NCBI GenBank assembly: GCA_003508835.1
Contig: PUFA01000006.1
Location: 8,308,001-8,372,000 of the forward strand
Source: Eonycteris spelaea
Lineage: Eukaryota; Chordata; Mammalia; Chiroptera; Pteropodidae
Reading direction: 5' to 3'
DNA: 64,000 nt
Within the stretch, counting starts at the first letter, position 1; every line of letters starts with the position of its first letter. The notes below the pieces were generated by a model. That model did no database searches and was not told the origin of the DNA. It saw nothing but the letters and a program-made list of their open reading frames with translations. The position numbers and the translations under genes were made by a program. Below, piece after piece: positions 41,301-49,685 of this stretch.

Positions 41301-44300
41301 AAAAATCAGAATAATTTGCAACTTTTCAGTCTTCCATGAGTTAACAGCTGAATTGAAGCTCTACACAATAGTAAATAGTAAGTCAAACAAAAGTACATTC
41401 TCTTAGGCCTGGGGTTAGCAAACTTCGTTAAAGGGCCAGATAGTAGATATTTTAGGTTTTGCAGGTCTTAAGATAACTGTTGCAACTATTTAACTCTGCC
41501 ATCATATAGCAAGGCAGCCATAGACAATACATAAATAAGTGAATGTAACTATGTTCCAATAAAACTTTATTTATAATAATAGGCAGTAGCTGGAGTTGGC
41601 CCTTGAGCCATAATTTGCTCTTCTGGTTTACTGAATCAGGAGTCTTGTCCCTTTCATTCTTGATAATTTATGACTATTCACTCTCTCGTTTTTTCTTTTT
41701 TGTCATTAATCTGATTAGAGCTTTATCACTTTTATTAAACAATGAGATTTTAGTTTTGTTGATTTTCTCATTGTTTGTTTTCTGTTTCATTGTTATTTTT
41801 ATCTTTTCCTTTCTTTACTTATATTGGGTATAATTTACTCTTCCCTTTATAGCTTTTATGATGAAAGCATAAAAAAACATTTTTTTTTTCGCTGTTAAAG
41901 TTTGGTTTTTATTTTTCCAGGTCTTTTTAAATGCATATAATATATATGTACAAACAAAAAAGCTTCATTTTAAAAAATATAAGACCATAATATGTAGGTT
42001 TTCTGCAGCTTGCTTTTTTAACTTAACCAGGTATCATGGAGATGTTTCTATGGCTGTATACAGAGCTCTACCTCATTGTTTTTAATGGCACATAGTATTC
42101 TTTAGTAACTATTTCCATATTGATAGACACTTAGATTCTTCAAATATTTCACCATTGCAAGCTATACCATAATGAAATTCTCATAAGTGAGCTTTCCATG
42201 TTAGAAGTACACATGTTAAAAGTATATTTTTGATAAATATGTAATTTATTGAATGTCTCATCTTCAGTGCCCAGAAGGAATAAAGATTAACTACTGTATG
42301 ATTTACCATGTTAACTCCAACTGATGGCCTTTTCTTTGTTATGAATTTTCTTACACTGTTTAAGGGCTGAACTTTGTGGAAAAGTCTTCCCACATTACTT
42401 ACATTCATAAGGTTTTTCTTCAGTGTGGATTTTGTGATGTTCAACAAAGTCTGGGCTGTACCTGAAGGGTTTCCCACCTTTCTTACAATGATGGAGTTTT
42501 TGTCTAGTATGAACTCTCTGATGTTTAATACGAATTGAGCTTTCCCGTTGTCATTACACCAATTGAGTTTACTTCCACGATGAGTTTTCTGATGTCCAGC
42601 AAAAGAGATATACCTGAAAAATTTTCCACATTTACTATGGTGATAGGGTTTCTTTCCTGTATGTATTCAGTTGATATCAGTTGCACTGTTCCTAATGGTT
42701 TTTCCACATTCATTAAACTAGTATGGTTTTTCATCAGTATGGATTTTCTGATATTCCAACACAGTCGAGTTACCTCTGAAAGCTTTCCAACATTCATTAC
42801 ATTTAAAAGGTGTTTCTCCACTATGTATTCTCTCATGACGAGTAAGGGCTGCTTTCTGAGTAAAGGCTTTCCTGTAATCTTTACATTTGCAGAGTTTCTG
42901 ACCAGTATGAATTCTCTGATGACTTTTAAAGGGACACTGTTCTTTCTGAAAGCTTTTGAACATCCATTGCATTTGTGGAGTTTCTTTCTAGAATGAATTC
43001 TGTGATGATTAATAATTATTGCTTGCTTCTTGAGACACTTTCCACATTCAATACCTCTATAAGGTTGCTTGCTTATGTGAATTTCGTGATTTGAAAGAGA
43101 CAAGCTGCTCATAAAGGCTATCCCACAATTACATTTAAGGGATTTCTCACCAGTATGATTTCTCTCATGGCTAATAAAGGGGAAATTATATTTGAAGATT
43201 TCCCTGCATCATAGCGCTTCTTCTTTGTGGAGCATCTGTCCTCCCAGTCCACGCCTATATCAGTCATGACACTTTTTGTTCGCTCTTCCAGAGCTGATCC
43301 CTCAGAAGTATTTTGCTGTAGAGTTGACAGCTTTGCTTCAAGCCAGTACTTCAGCACTGCATAGGTACCTGATGAAACTCCTTGCAGCTTTGTACAGGGC
43401 TGTGCCCATTTAGACAATTAATTTTGGTTTGGAAGAGAGAATCCACATAGACACCAGATTCCCATAATTTTCCAGCATATTCCTATACATGTCCACTGAA
43501 TAACATCAAGGCATCTCCATTCAATCTGGGTAAAGGACATAGCCAGATCCCCAAATGTCAGTAATTTCTGGATCTAGGCTCTTGGTAGTCTTGGAGGCAT
43601 CTGTCTCCTGGACGGTTCTCCCAGGCAAGGGCAGAGAATCCTGCATAAACCAGTAGTTCTGAAGGCCAGAAGCCCAAAACCAAGATGTTGGTAAGGTTGG
43701 TCATCTGAGATTCTAGGTAGGATACTTCCTTGACCCTTCCTAGCTACTGGTGGTCACTATCAGTCCTTGGCATCCCATGGGGTGCAGCTGGTTTGCTCCA
43801 GTCTTCGTGTCTGTTATCACATACCAGTCTCCCTGTCTCTCTAGATCATTGATTTTAGGCTTCTTTTCCAAAACAAGCATTTAAACTTGTAAATGAATGT
43901 CCCTCCAAACATTGCTTTAACTGCGTCCCACAAATTTTGATAGTTGTGCTTTAATTTTTATTTGGTTCAAAATATTTTCTGATTTTCCTCATGCTGTTTT
44001 AACTTACAGTTGGCAGAAATTAGTAGTCAGTCAAAGACTGAAGGAAACCATTATCCAGATGTCTAGAGCTCTTTCTCTGTATAGCTTCCTTTTTTTTCTG
44101 GTAGTTTGTTCCAAAATTCTAGCTATCACAGTCACCTTGAACTCTTTCCTCAGTTCAGCAAGGAGTTTGCTTGGGGTCTCCTTCCCTGTGCCACAGTCTG
44201 GAGCTGCCTCTGTGTTCTGTATCTCTTCATAGCTTTATTATTTATTTTAGTTGCCATTTCTTCATCTTAAGAGGATTCTCTTTTTTTCTGGCCTTCTAAA

Positions 44301-46256
44301 TTGCCTTGGCTGGTGTTAGGTTGGTACCAGTGTGTCTTTAAAGAACAATGGTAGATTGGCTTCCCTAGCGCTTGCTCAGCTCAATAATTCAGAAGCCTGC
44401 CATTATTTTCTTCTAATCTCTCAGTTCACTGGTGTCCACATTTAGTCTTTTAGACGTTCAGTAAGTATTTCTTGGGAGTCAAGTTGGCTTTGGCTGATCG
44501 TCAGGTTGTTGCTTTAGTTAGTCACAGCTCTTTTTCAGTTATGTGTGCATGCAGACATGATTCCAACTCTTCAGTGCTTTGATTCCACTGCATATTTTCT
44601 ATATATAATTCTAAAATATACTGTATGTTATAACCACAGGACCAGGGCTAGGGTGAAGAAAGAGGAACTGAGGGTACAACATTTAAGGAGGCACTCAATG
44701 ACCGGTGAGCCAACCTTGCACCTACATAAACTTCTCACACCTTCATTTCACTTCAAATGAGAGAGCCTCCTTAAAATTTGTGCCTGAGGCACCTCTCTTG
44801 CTCACCCTGGTTCTGGCACTATGTAAGCCTGATCATGGGCGGTTACAGACACCTGTATAAGTAAGACCTTAAAAAAACTCTGAATAACAACTTTCATTTA
44901 GAACATGCTTCGACTTTCATCGAAGAAAACAGAAGTGAGGTAACATTTCAGGAAAATTGATGCCATACCTTAAGTAATGCAACAGCCCAAAAGTTTAACC
45001 ATAAGTAGGATTAGCCAGAATTTTGGGCCATGTTATCTAGGTTAACCACAGTAGGTCACTGTTGTACTTGTTCCTTTACTTATTATCATGATATGACTCG
45101 TTATTAGGAAGTTCATCTAGCAGAATCCCTCTTGTGATTAAAATTTTTGGTAAGCTTGACTATTGCTCTGGCCGACACCATGATATGCAAAACCACTTAA
45201 CTTTGGCCAACAGTTGGTTAGGAAATGGATGAACCTGTAACCTGCAAGAGTACTCACTTTGCGTTGCTGCCAGTTCAGCGAGGGAAGGAGACCAGCTTGT
45301 TCAGCTACCTGCCCTTCTGGTCCGTAGTCCTCACACTGTCCCTGATAAATGCCATGGACGTGAATAGGAGATCAAATGATGGGACTCTGCACCCTACCCT
45401 CGTCCCTCCATACACTGCCACCAGAGTAGCTTTTTTAATTCATTTTTTTTCCTTTCATGAACTCAGTTCTTTGTAAAAGGCCTACGTGGAAGGGGCTCTT
45501 TGAGATGGGGAACCAGTGATAAATGTGGAGTAGTACTTCTACATGCTAAAATATCCTGAGCCGATAAACACTCTCTTTTGCTTCTTCTGTTCCACTTAGA
45601 AGACAGCTTTCCTACTGTCTTAAAAACCAGTCTTCAAAACAGCCTCCAATGTTGGCGTTCAGGGCTCTTTACAGAACAGTAGTCTCTGTTTTTATTTCAT
45701 CCTAAAATATTTTCATTCTTTGTTTTTAGATGCCAGTGAGAGCAGGTGCCAGCAGGTGAAGACACAATTTGGAATTGGCGTGAGATCTGGGGGAGAAAAT
45801 CACCTCTGGCTTCTTGAAGGAACCCCTTCTCTCCAGTCATGTTGGGCTGCCTGCTGTCAGGACTCGGCCTGCCATGCCCTTTGGTGGTTAGAAGGGATGT
45901 GCATTCAGGCAGACTGCAGCAGGCCCCAGAGCTGCCAGCCTTTTAGGACAAATTCTTCCAATTCTATGCTGGTGTTTTTTAAAAAATCCCAAACTGCAGA
46001 TGATTTGGGCTTTCCACCCGAAGATGGTGTACCACATATTCTGGGACTAGATTGGAGCAGGGCACCGTGGAGGAGGCAGAGCCCTCCTAGAGCTCAACTC
46101 AGGCCCACTATATCTTCCAGTGACCAGCAGAGCTTACTCAGGAAGCTTCGGAAGAGAGAGAGTCCTAGTGAAGAAATTACACCTGTAGTGACACAGCATT
46201 CTGACGTGAATGACTCCAAGGAACTAGGTGACCAGAATATCAATGGCTCTGAAGAG
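20783..46256 (+). CDS. KIAA0319L: KIAA0319-like protein (dyslexia-associated KIAA0319-like; AAV receptor), N-terminal exons
   Basis: In human this is a type I membrane glycoprotein of about 1050 residues that cycles between Golgi and plasma membrane. It has an N-terminal MANSC domain, five PKD (Ig-like) domains, a C-terminal transmembrane segment and a short tail. It is studied in neuronal migration and is the cellular receptor used by adeno-associated virus. Only the first two coding exons are here: 20783-20948 (start, [18 protein letters not shown], hydrophobic signal region) and 45730-46256 (MANSC domain). PKD and membrane exons lie to the right of the window. Exon 2 is 1 nt short of the phase required by exon 3. 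The gene is divergent from NCDN as in human. Identification is very secure. Confidence 0.95.
21201..21330 (+). mobile_element. 5S rRNA-derived SINE (MEG-RS/MEG-RL type)
   Basis: The body follows 5S rRNA from its first base: GTCTATGGCCATGCCACC, then TCTGATTTCAGAAGCTAAGC, AGAGTCGGGCCTGGTTAGTA, CTTGGATGAGAGACC and CAGGTGCTGTAG, ending in an A-rich tail from 21317. Deletions and substitutions relative to 5S rRNA and the A tail show a retroposon, not a functional rRNA gene. The box A and box C regions of the 5S internal pol III promoter are largely kept. The GAGAAAGG word before (about 21190) and after (about 21368) may be part of the target duplication. SINEs of this type were described from megabats. 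Confidence 0.85.
21385..21552 (+). repeat. MIR SINE fragment
   Basis: Sense MIR landmarks: AACCTGGGACCTGGAGCTGG, CTTGAGCAAGTTACTTGTTG, GGGAGATAAAATAATTAAAG and TGCTCTGAACATAGGTGCTT. Confidence 0.65.
21585..21606 (-). repeat. Inverted 22-nt copy of KIAA0319L exon 2 acceptor and exon start
   Basis: This stretch is the exact reverse complement of 20779-20800, which carries the last 4 bases of intron 1 and the first 18 bases of exon 2. On the minus strand it is preceded by a pyrimidine-rich run (CCTTTCTCT) and followed by a donor-like GTAAGT overlapping its end, so it looks like a tiny exon with both splice sites. See findings. Confidence 0.9.
22262..22465 (-). repeat. MIR SINE
   Basis: Reverse-orientation MIR: CTCATCTCATTTAATCCTCA, CTCATTTTATGGATAAGGAA, ATTGAGGCCCACC, CCAAGGTCACACAGCAAGA and GAGCCAGGATTCTAAACCC. 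Confidence 0.85.
22880..23250 (+). repeat. Old L1 ORF2 / 3' fragment (sense)
   Basis: AAGGACATAAACAGAGCACC, TCATTCTCATTACTAACC, AACTACAGATTAAAATGAGA and AGGAATATATCTCAGGGACA follow the end of L1 ORF2 and the adjacent region, highly diverged. Confidence 0.6.
23257..23372. repeat. (CT)n microsatellite
   Basis: About 115 bp almost entirely CT/TC with a few TTTC units at its left edge. It abuts an antisense L1 3' end at 23373, where the L1 poly(A) (here poly T) tail would be expected, so the array may have grown from that tail. The RERERE-type open frame on the minus strand is only this repeat. Confidence 0.95.
23373..23535 (-). mobile_element. L1 3' end (antisense)
   Basis: GTGACATTGGTTAATGAAAT, ATACAATTAAACAATAAGAC and TATTGCATTGTGTGTTCACT match the 3' UTR of the young L1 type also seen at 36005 and 61290 (reverse orientation). 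5' truncated. Confidence 0.7.
24478..24606 (+). repeat. L2 3' terminal fragment
   Basis: AGCTTCTTAAGAGCAGGAAT, TGGCTGGGCACATAGTAGAT and TATTTGTTGACTGAATAAAT give the standard L2 3' end. Confidence 0.75.
25030..25860 (+). repeat. Ancient interspersed repeat, family not assigned (copy 1 of 4)
   Basis: The text 'aggcacaagg..., cagtccttccctggaagaac, tcccagtttaacgagagaga, ..., ccaggtcatgaaggatcttg' shares its word order with 35380-35610, 40040-40570 and 47230-48120 (phrases of the type 'tggagtttacagtctagtgg' and 'gcagagggaataacaa'). I recognise the pattern as a common old mammalian repeat but cannot name the family without a library. Contains a CA/GA-rich simple stretch at 25126-25183. Confidence 0.45.
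26490..27240 (+). repeat. L2 LINE fragment
   Basis: GTATCAAAACTGAACCCATG, ATCTTCTATCCCTCTTCC, CCATTATCATTCTGCTTGAT and TAGTGTCTATGCATCTCTC are in L2 order, sense orientation, heavily decayed. Confidence 0.55.
27470..27820 (-). repeat. L1 5' region fragment (antisense)
   Basis: TCTGCTTCTTGGGCTCAGTG, AGACTCCTCCATCTGGGCTC and GGCTAGGAGCAGAAGTCTGC correspond to the antisense of the L1M 5' region; the same closing phrase ends the copy at about 57690. Confidence 0.55.
29775..30010 (+). repeat. MIR SINE
   Basis: Near full-length sense MIR: GTGGAGCATGGACTCGAAAG, TCCTGAATCTGAGTCCCGGT, ACAAAATGGTAACGACAGTG, GGATTGTTGTGAGGATTAAA and AAAGTGCTTATCCTGC. Confidence 0.8.
31681..32085 (-). pseudogene. Retrocopy-like fragment, parent gene not identified
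   Basis: On the minus strand an open segment of 66 codons (32083 to the stop at 31888-31886) reads [20 protein letters not shown] and ends [11 protein letters not shown]. About 150 nt of UTR-like sequence follows, then AATAAA (31735-31730) and an A-rich tail running to about 31681. This order (coding-like segment, UTR, poly(A) signal, A tail) is what a 5'-truncated processed retrocopy looks like. The lysine-rich segment ([20 protein letters not shown]) reads like a coiled coil. I do not recognise the parent. It could also be an unfamiliar repeat. Confidence 0.35.
35110..35310 (+). mobile_element. Hybrid tRNA-Val / 5S rRNA SINE (MEG-TR type)
   Basis: The first part, 35110-35182, is a slightly changed tRNA-Val: box A TAGTGTAGTGG (35117-35127), anticodon TAC (35143-35145) and box B GGTTCGCACCC (35161-35171). 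A short linker leads to a 5S rRNA part (35193-35300): TCTACGGCCATGCCACC, TCTGATCTCGGAAGCTAAGC, AGGGTCGGGCCTG, ACTTGGATAGGAG and GGTGCTGTAGGC. An A-rich tail follows. TTAAAAAAAC (35091-35100) and TTAAAGAAAAC (35316-35326) look like an imperfect target duplication. This is the architecture of the MEG-TR SINE of fruit bats; both pol III promoters appear reasonably kept. Confidence 0.9.
35380..35610 (+). repeat. Ancient interspersed repeat, family not assigned (copy 2 of 4)
   Basis: GCCTACTATATGCCAGGTGT, ATGCAAGATACAATCCTAGC and GGAAGACTTTCTGGAAGAAG share order with the copies at 25030, 40040 and 47230. A MIR follows directly. Confidence 0.45.
35625..35835 (-). repeat. MIR SINE
   Basis: Reverse-orientation MIR: GCAGCTAATATTTACTGAGC, CATGCCAGGCATTGTGTTAA, TAACCCTGTGAGTTAGGTAC, AGATGACATAGCTAGTAAAC and CAACCCCAGGCAGTC. 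Confidence 0.85.
36003..36135 (-). mobile_element. L1 3' end (antisense)
   Basis: A T run is followed by AAATTTATTGGGTGACATTG, GTTAATAAAATTATATACG and ATTGCATTATGTATTCACC, the 3' terminus of the young L1 type, 5' truncated to about 130 bp. Confidence 0.75.
40040..40570 (+). repeat. Ancient interspersed repeat, family not assigned (copy 3 of 4)
   Basis: GTCCTGTGCTAGACTTGGAG, ACACAGTGGTGAGAG, CCTGGAGTTTACAGTGTAGT, GAAATGATGGTTGAACTGAG and TCCAGATCATTCAAGGTGTC give the clearest copy of this repeat in the window. An (AAAC)n run (about 40101-40119) lies inside it. Confidence 0.5.
40580..41095 (-). repeat. L1 3' region fragment (antisense)
   Basis: ATTCAAAGGGTATAAAGGAT, CTGCTCTGCACCTTTCTTTT, CTAGATATCATTCCACATCA and CTCTGTTGATGGATGTATAA are familiar antisense L1M 3' UTR phrases. 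Confidence 0.6.
41405..41630 (+). mobile_element. hAT-Charlie nonautonomous element (MER1 group)
   Basis: GGGGTTAGCAAACTTCGTTA, AAGGGCCAGATAGTAGATAT, TTAACTCTGCCATCATATAG, AGCAAGGCAGCCATAGACAA, TTCCAATAAAACTTTATTTA and AGTTGGCCCTTGAGCCATAA follow a common Charlie-type MITE from one end to the other. Exact subfamily not assigned. Confidence 0.75.
41890..42175 (-). repeat. L1 3' region fragment (antisense)
   Basis: GGTATCATGGAGATGTTTCT, CTCTACCTCATTGTTTTTAA, TTTCCATATTGATAGACACT and TTGCAAGCTATACCATAATG match the antisense of older L1 3' UTRs. It directly adjoins the zinc-finger pseudogene. Confidence 0.5.
42190..43565 (-). pseudogene. KRAB zinc-finger protein pseudogene (intronless, frame-disrupted)
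   Basis: On the minus strand a KRAB A-box-like segment ([14 protein letters not shown], about 43560-43440) is followed without an intron by a linker ([20 protein letters not shown]) and then many C2H2 zinc-finger units. The clearest stretch is 42718-42972, with [40 protein letters not shown] and KIHTDEKPY. Neighbouring finger units lie in other frames, and fingers have lost cysteines (for example CKDYRKAF), so no full-length protein can be made. Absence of the usual intron between KRAB and finger exons suggests a processed copy. Parent gene not identified; no target duplication was found. An MLT1 fragment lies at its 5' side. Confidence 0.75.
43648..43835 (-). mobile_element. MLT1 (ERVL-MaLR) LTR fragment
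   Basis: The minus strand carries CCCATGGGATGCCAAGGACT, AGCTAGGAAGGGTCAAGGAA, CAACATCTTGGTTTTGGGCT and TTCTGGCCTTCAGAACTACT, in MLT1 order. Just upstream, in transcript sense, of the KRAB pseudogene. Confidence 0.65.
45730..46256 (+). CDS. KIAA0319L: KIAA0319L exon 3 (MANSC domain)
   Basis: Acceptor TTGTTTTTAG, donor GTAAGC at 46257. 527 nt in one open frame (phase 1 in, phase 0 out). It contains the cysteine-rich MANSC signature: [33 protein letters not shown] and PQSC. A Ser/Thr/Pro-rich stalk ([12 protein letters not shown] and on) follows, leading toward the PKD domains. Very close to human over the cysteine-rich part and more divergent in the stalk, as expected. No frame problem. Confidence 0.95.
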
Positions 46257-46969
46257 GTAAGCATATTATGAATAAGGAGCAGAGAATCTGTTAAATCTGC
46301 TTTTACTTTTTGGCACACATGAGCAGTGAAGCTGGTATTTGTGGGCAGTGCTCCTGGGCTGAGGAGTGTATGTATAAAACTGCTTGGTGTGATTTTCGTG
46401 GGTGCTGCCCAGATGAACAAAGGTAATTTGACGTTAGAGATGATGTTCACTCCATGCAAGTCTGACCATTGTTTTGGTAAAAGCAGAAAGCTGCTCATTA
46501 TCTAGTCTAAAGTGTTTCTTGGCTACAGGTGAGTGCTGCTGTGTGGGTGTCAGTCTCCACCAACGATTCTGCAGAGTTTTCTGCCAGATTGCAAAACACT
46601 TGATTGATGTGATTGTAGTCAAGTTCTCCTCGCCCATCTTCTGCCTGTAAACACATTCCTTATGAGGTAGTTTCTATTTCAGTCTGAAGTAACCATGCCT
46701 GGTACCACAGATTGAGGCCTGGCCTGCTGAGCTGGGGAGCCAGAGCTGGCCATTAGCCAAGAGGTCTCAGGTGAATTCTCACCAAGCTTTGTATGCCAAG
46801 GGAGATACCACCAGTAGAGTTTATTCCACTTATTATGTTTCTTCACTGTTGTTCTTCCTAGGCAATGATTAAAAGGAATGACTCAACTCTATGCTCTGTC
46901 TCCCTTGATTGCTGTGACTTATTTTTGTATTTGTTTTGTCCTAGTTTTCTCTATCAAGTAGAAGCCAGA

Positions 46970-47175
46970 ATGAGGCTCTGCATGCCAGGCACTGTATGTG
47001 CTAATCATTGTACTATGTCATTTTGTTTAATTTGTTTAATTTTCATAGCAATATTTCTAAGTAAGCATTATTAGCCCTGGTTTACTGATGAGGAAACCCG
47101 AAAAGGTTAAATAGTTTGATCATGCGACTAATGAACAGCAAACCTAGAATTGGAACCCGGATTTAATATTAAGAG
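46970..47175 (-). repeat. MIR SINE
   Basis: Reverse-orientation MIR: CATGCCAGGCACTGTATGTG, AGTAAGCATTATTAGCCCTG, GTTTACTGATGAGGAAACCC and AGAATTGGAACCCGGATTTA. Confidence 0.8.
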
Positions 47176-47229
47176 AAAGCCTTTCAGTGCGACATTAGAG
47201 ATATAGTCTTAGGCTAAATAAACCCATAA

Positions 47230-48120
47230 ACACTTATGGACACTTATTATCAATGTCAGGTACTTTTCTAAACATTTGAGATGCAAAGGTAAACAAGACA
47301 TGCCTTCACGGAGTTTATAGTCTAGTGGAGACTCAGAAGTGAGATAGGTATTTACAACAGTGTATAATAATTGCATAAGTAGAGTTATGTACACTCTACA
47401 GTAGGAATACAAAAGAGGAAGTGATCCACTTGAGCGGGCAGGTGGTGTGTATGTGGTGTGACTTTACAGAGATATTTAACTTATTCTTGAAGTATCTGTA
47501 GGATTTCACTAAGGGATTAAAGGTAGTAAAAATATTCTGAATAGAGACACAGGGTATGCAAAGGCTCAGTTAGCAAATTTATTATGTGCAAAGTACTCTA
47601 CTAAAAAAGGCACTGGGAACTTATAGTAAATAACATGAACATGATTTCTGCCCTAATAGAGCTTAAACTGTAGGAAGGAAAACAGATATTACATTTATAT
47701 AAGTAGCATTAGCCAGTAATAAGTAAATAATTATAAGTTTGATGCAGGTTATGAGAGGATTAGTGCAGAGTGCTGTGAGAGCATCTAGCAGGGACTTAAT
47801 CAAGGCTAAAGGGTAAGGGCAGGCTACCTGACGGAAGCTGAGACGACGTAGAAGGAGGAGTTAGGGAGAAAAACAGGCTGAGAGTATTTCAAGCAGAGGG
47901 AATAACAATTTCAAAGTTCGTTAGGTGCCCTAGAACATGGTAAGATCAAGAAAGAAGTTGAGAGAAGTTAGTTTTGTTTGCCAAACAGAGCAAGAGAACT
48001 AATGGAGAAAAAAGAGGCTGAGGGGCTTAAAAAAAGAGGATTGAGGCTTTCTTAAAATATTGGTCTTTATCTAAATCAGGGAATGATATGATCAGATGTG
48101 TTGATGTGTAACGAATAGAC
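47230..48120 (+). repeat. Ancient interspersed repeat, family not assigned (copy 4 of 4)
   Basis: CTTCACGGAGTTTATAGTCT, AGTGGAGACTCAGAAGTGAG and a second partial copy (CTGCCCTAATAGAGCTTAAA, TCAAGCAGAGGGAATAACAA, TTATCTAAATCAGGGAATGA) share word order with 25030, 35380 and 40040. Two partial copies may be joined here. Confidence 0.45.
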
Positions 48121-48235
48121 TGGAGAAGGGCAAGAATGTACATGAAGCAATCAAATAGGAGGCTCTTTAGGCAAGGGAACCATTGCACTAAAGAAAACCC
48201 GAAGGTATGAGAAAGGGGCTAAACAACAAGTAATC

Positions 48236-48425
48236 CCTTAGTTCTCAACCTTTGGCATGCGTCAGAATCACTTGGAGGTCTTATTAAAAACAGATTGCTA
48301 GGCCCCAACTCCAGTTTCCAATTTAGTAGGTCTAGAGCGGGGCCTGAGAATTTGCATTTGTGACAAGTTCCTGAAGAGTGCCGATGCTGCTGGTGTGGGA
48401 ACCACACTTCGAGACTCATTGACTG
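48236..48425 (+). mobile_element. MER5-type hAT-Charlie element
   Basis: GTTCTCAACCTTTGGCATGC, CAGAATCACTTGGAGGTCTT, GGCCCCAACTCCAGTTTCC, GGGGCCTGAGAATTTGCATT and a closing inverted end CACTTCGAGACTCATTGAC. Confidence 0.75.
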
Positions 48426-48984
48426 GTAAGGCAGGTAGATTAAAATCCAGATCACAGAGCGCAAGACTAGCCTTAAGCAAGAGGAGAGAGATCTCCTTCA
48501 CTGTGATAGGAAGGAAGAAACGGGTGGATATAGGTTCAACTAAGGTGGGTTTTTAGGTTTAATCGAGGGAAATTGTGATAGTTCTCATCTTGTTCCTGTT
48601 TTTTTCTGATGTGAGATAGATCAGTTCTGAGAGGAGAAGCAGAGGTTAGTGGGGTGGGGATAAGTGAGTAGGAGCAGGACAATCAGAGGTTTAGAGAGAG
48701 TGGTAGGGTAGAAGATGGCAGACTAGGTAAGGAAATAGAAAGATTGCTGGGCAGCATTGAAGATGGAGACCATGAATTTATATCAGAATGGTACTGACCT
48801 TTGTAGTTGTATGACTCTCCTCAGTAGCTCTCAGCGACCCCATCAAGAAAAGGCTGACAGTTTGATTTATCCAAGACTGGAACTTTGCCAGTCTTGTATA
48901 GAAGGAAATTGGGGCATGGAAATTGAGGTTGTCATCAAGAGAGTAGATGAAAGAGATATTAGAAGGTAGGAAAAGAGGGGAGGT

Positions 48985-49138
48985 AGATAAGGGTAAAGGG
49001 GATCAAATATATGGTAACGGAAGGAAATTTAACTTTCGGTGGTGAACACACAATGCAGTATCCAGATGACCTCTTATTGAAACCATATAGTTTTATTAAC
49101 CTATGTCACCCCAGTAAATTTAATTAAAAAAAAAAAAA
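48985..49138 (+). mobile_element. L1 3' end with A tail (sense)
   Basis: GGGATCAAATATATGGTAAC, TTCGGTGGTGAACACACAAT, AACCTATGTCACCCCAGTAA and a 12-nt-plus A tail. It is the sense counterpart of the antisense L1 ends at 36005 and 61290. Confidence 0.7.
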
Positions 49139-49439
49139 GATTGCAAAAGAGGCAAAGACAGGAGGGACTGACAGTGATACGATAGAGGAGTTTGGTATTC
49201 AGAGGTTTCTATGATGGGAAGCAAATATTGTGAGTCCTGGAAGGACAGGAGGTAGTAATCAGGGAATAGGATAGTTGAATTATGGTTTTGGTGGTGGAGA
49301 AGTTCTGGTGATTATAGGATCTAGGGTGTAGCTATATAAGAGAGTTGCTGGGGTTGAATGGAGAGGAAGTTTATTGGCAACAAGGAGCTCAAAAGAACAT
49401 GTCAAATGAGTTATACATGTCCACATTGACATTGACTTT

Positions 49440-49685
49440 AATATGATGATTGCAGCAACAGCTAATGTTTATTGAATGAGCACTTACCATGTGCCAGTAC
49501 CATTCTGAACCCTTTACTTGCATTAACTCTTCTAATCTATACAACAAATCCTATGAAGTAATCTCTATTTTATAAACAAGGAAACTTGGGAAAAGGTTAA
49601 GGAACGTGGCCAAGGCAACAAAGCTATATATGGTAGTACCCAGACTGAAATCCAGACAGTCTGATTCTATCCAAAGTCTGTGCTC
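49440..49685 (-). repeat. MIR SINE
   Basis: Reverse-orientation MIR: AACAGCTAATGTTTATTGAA, CACTTACCATGTGCCAGTAC, CAAGGAAACTTGGGAAAAGG and CCAGACTGAAATCCAGACAG. Confidence 0.8.

Larger units (their letters stand above)
20949..45729 (+). other. KIAA0319L: KIAA0319L intron 2
   Basis: 24.8-kb intron. Recognised content: an inverted copy of the exon 2 acceptor (21585-21606), 5S-derived and tRNA/5S SINEs, MIR, L2 and L1 fragments, a hAT-Charlie element, a retrocopy-like fragment (31681-32085) and a KRAB zinc-finger pseudogene (42190-43565). Stretches not named in other entries showed nothing I could support. Confidence 0.8.

Noticed and set aside
46094..46498. Minus-strand 134-residue frame
   Set aside because: Antisense shadow of KIAA0319L exon 3 and the following intron.
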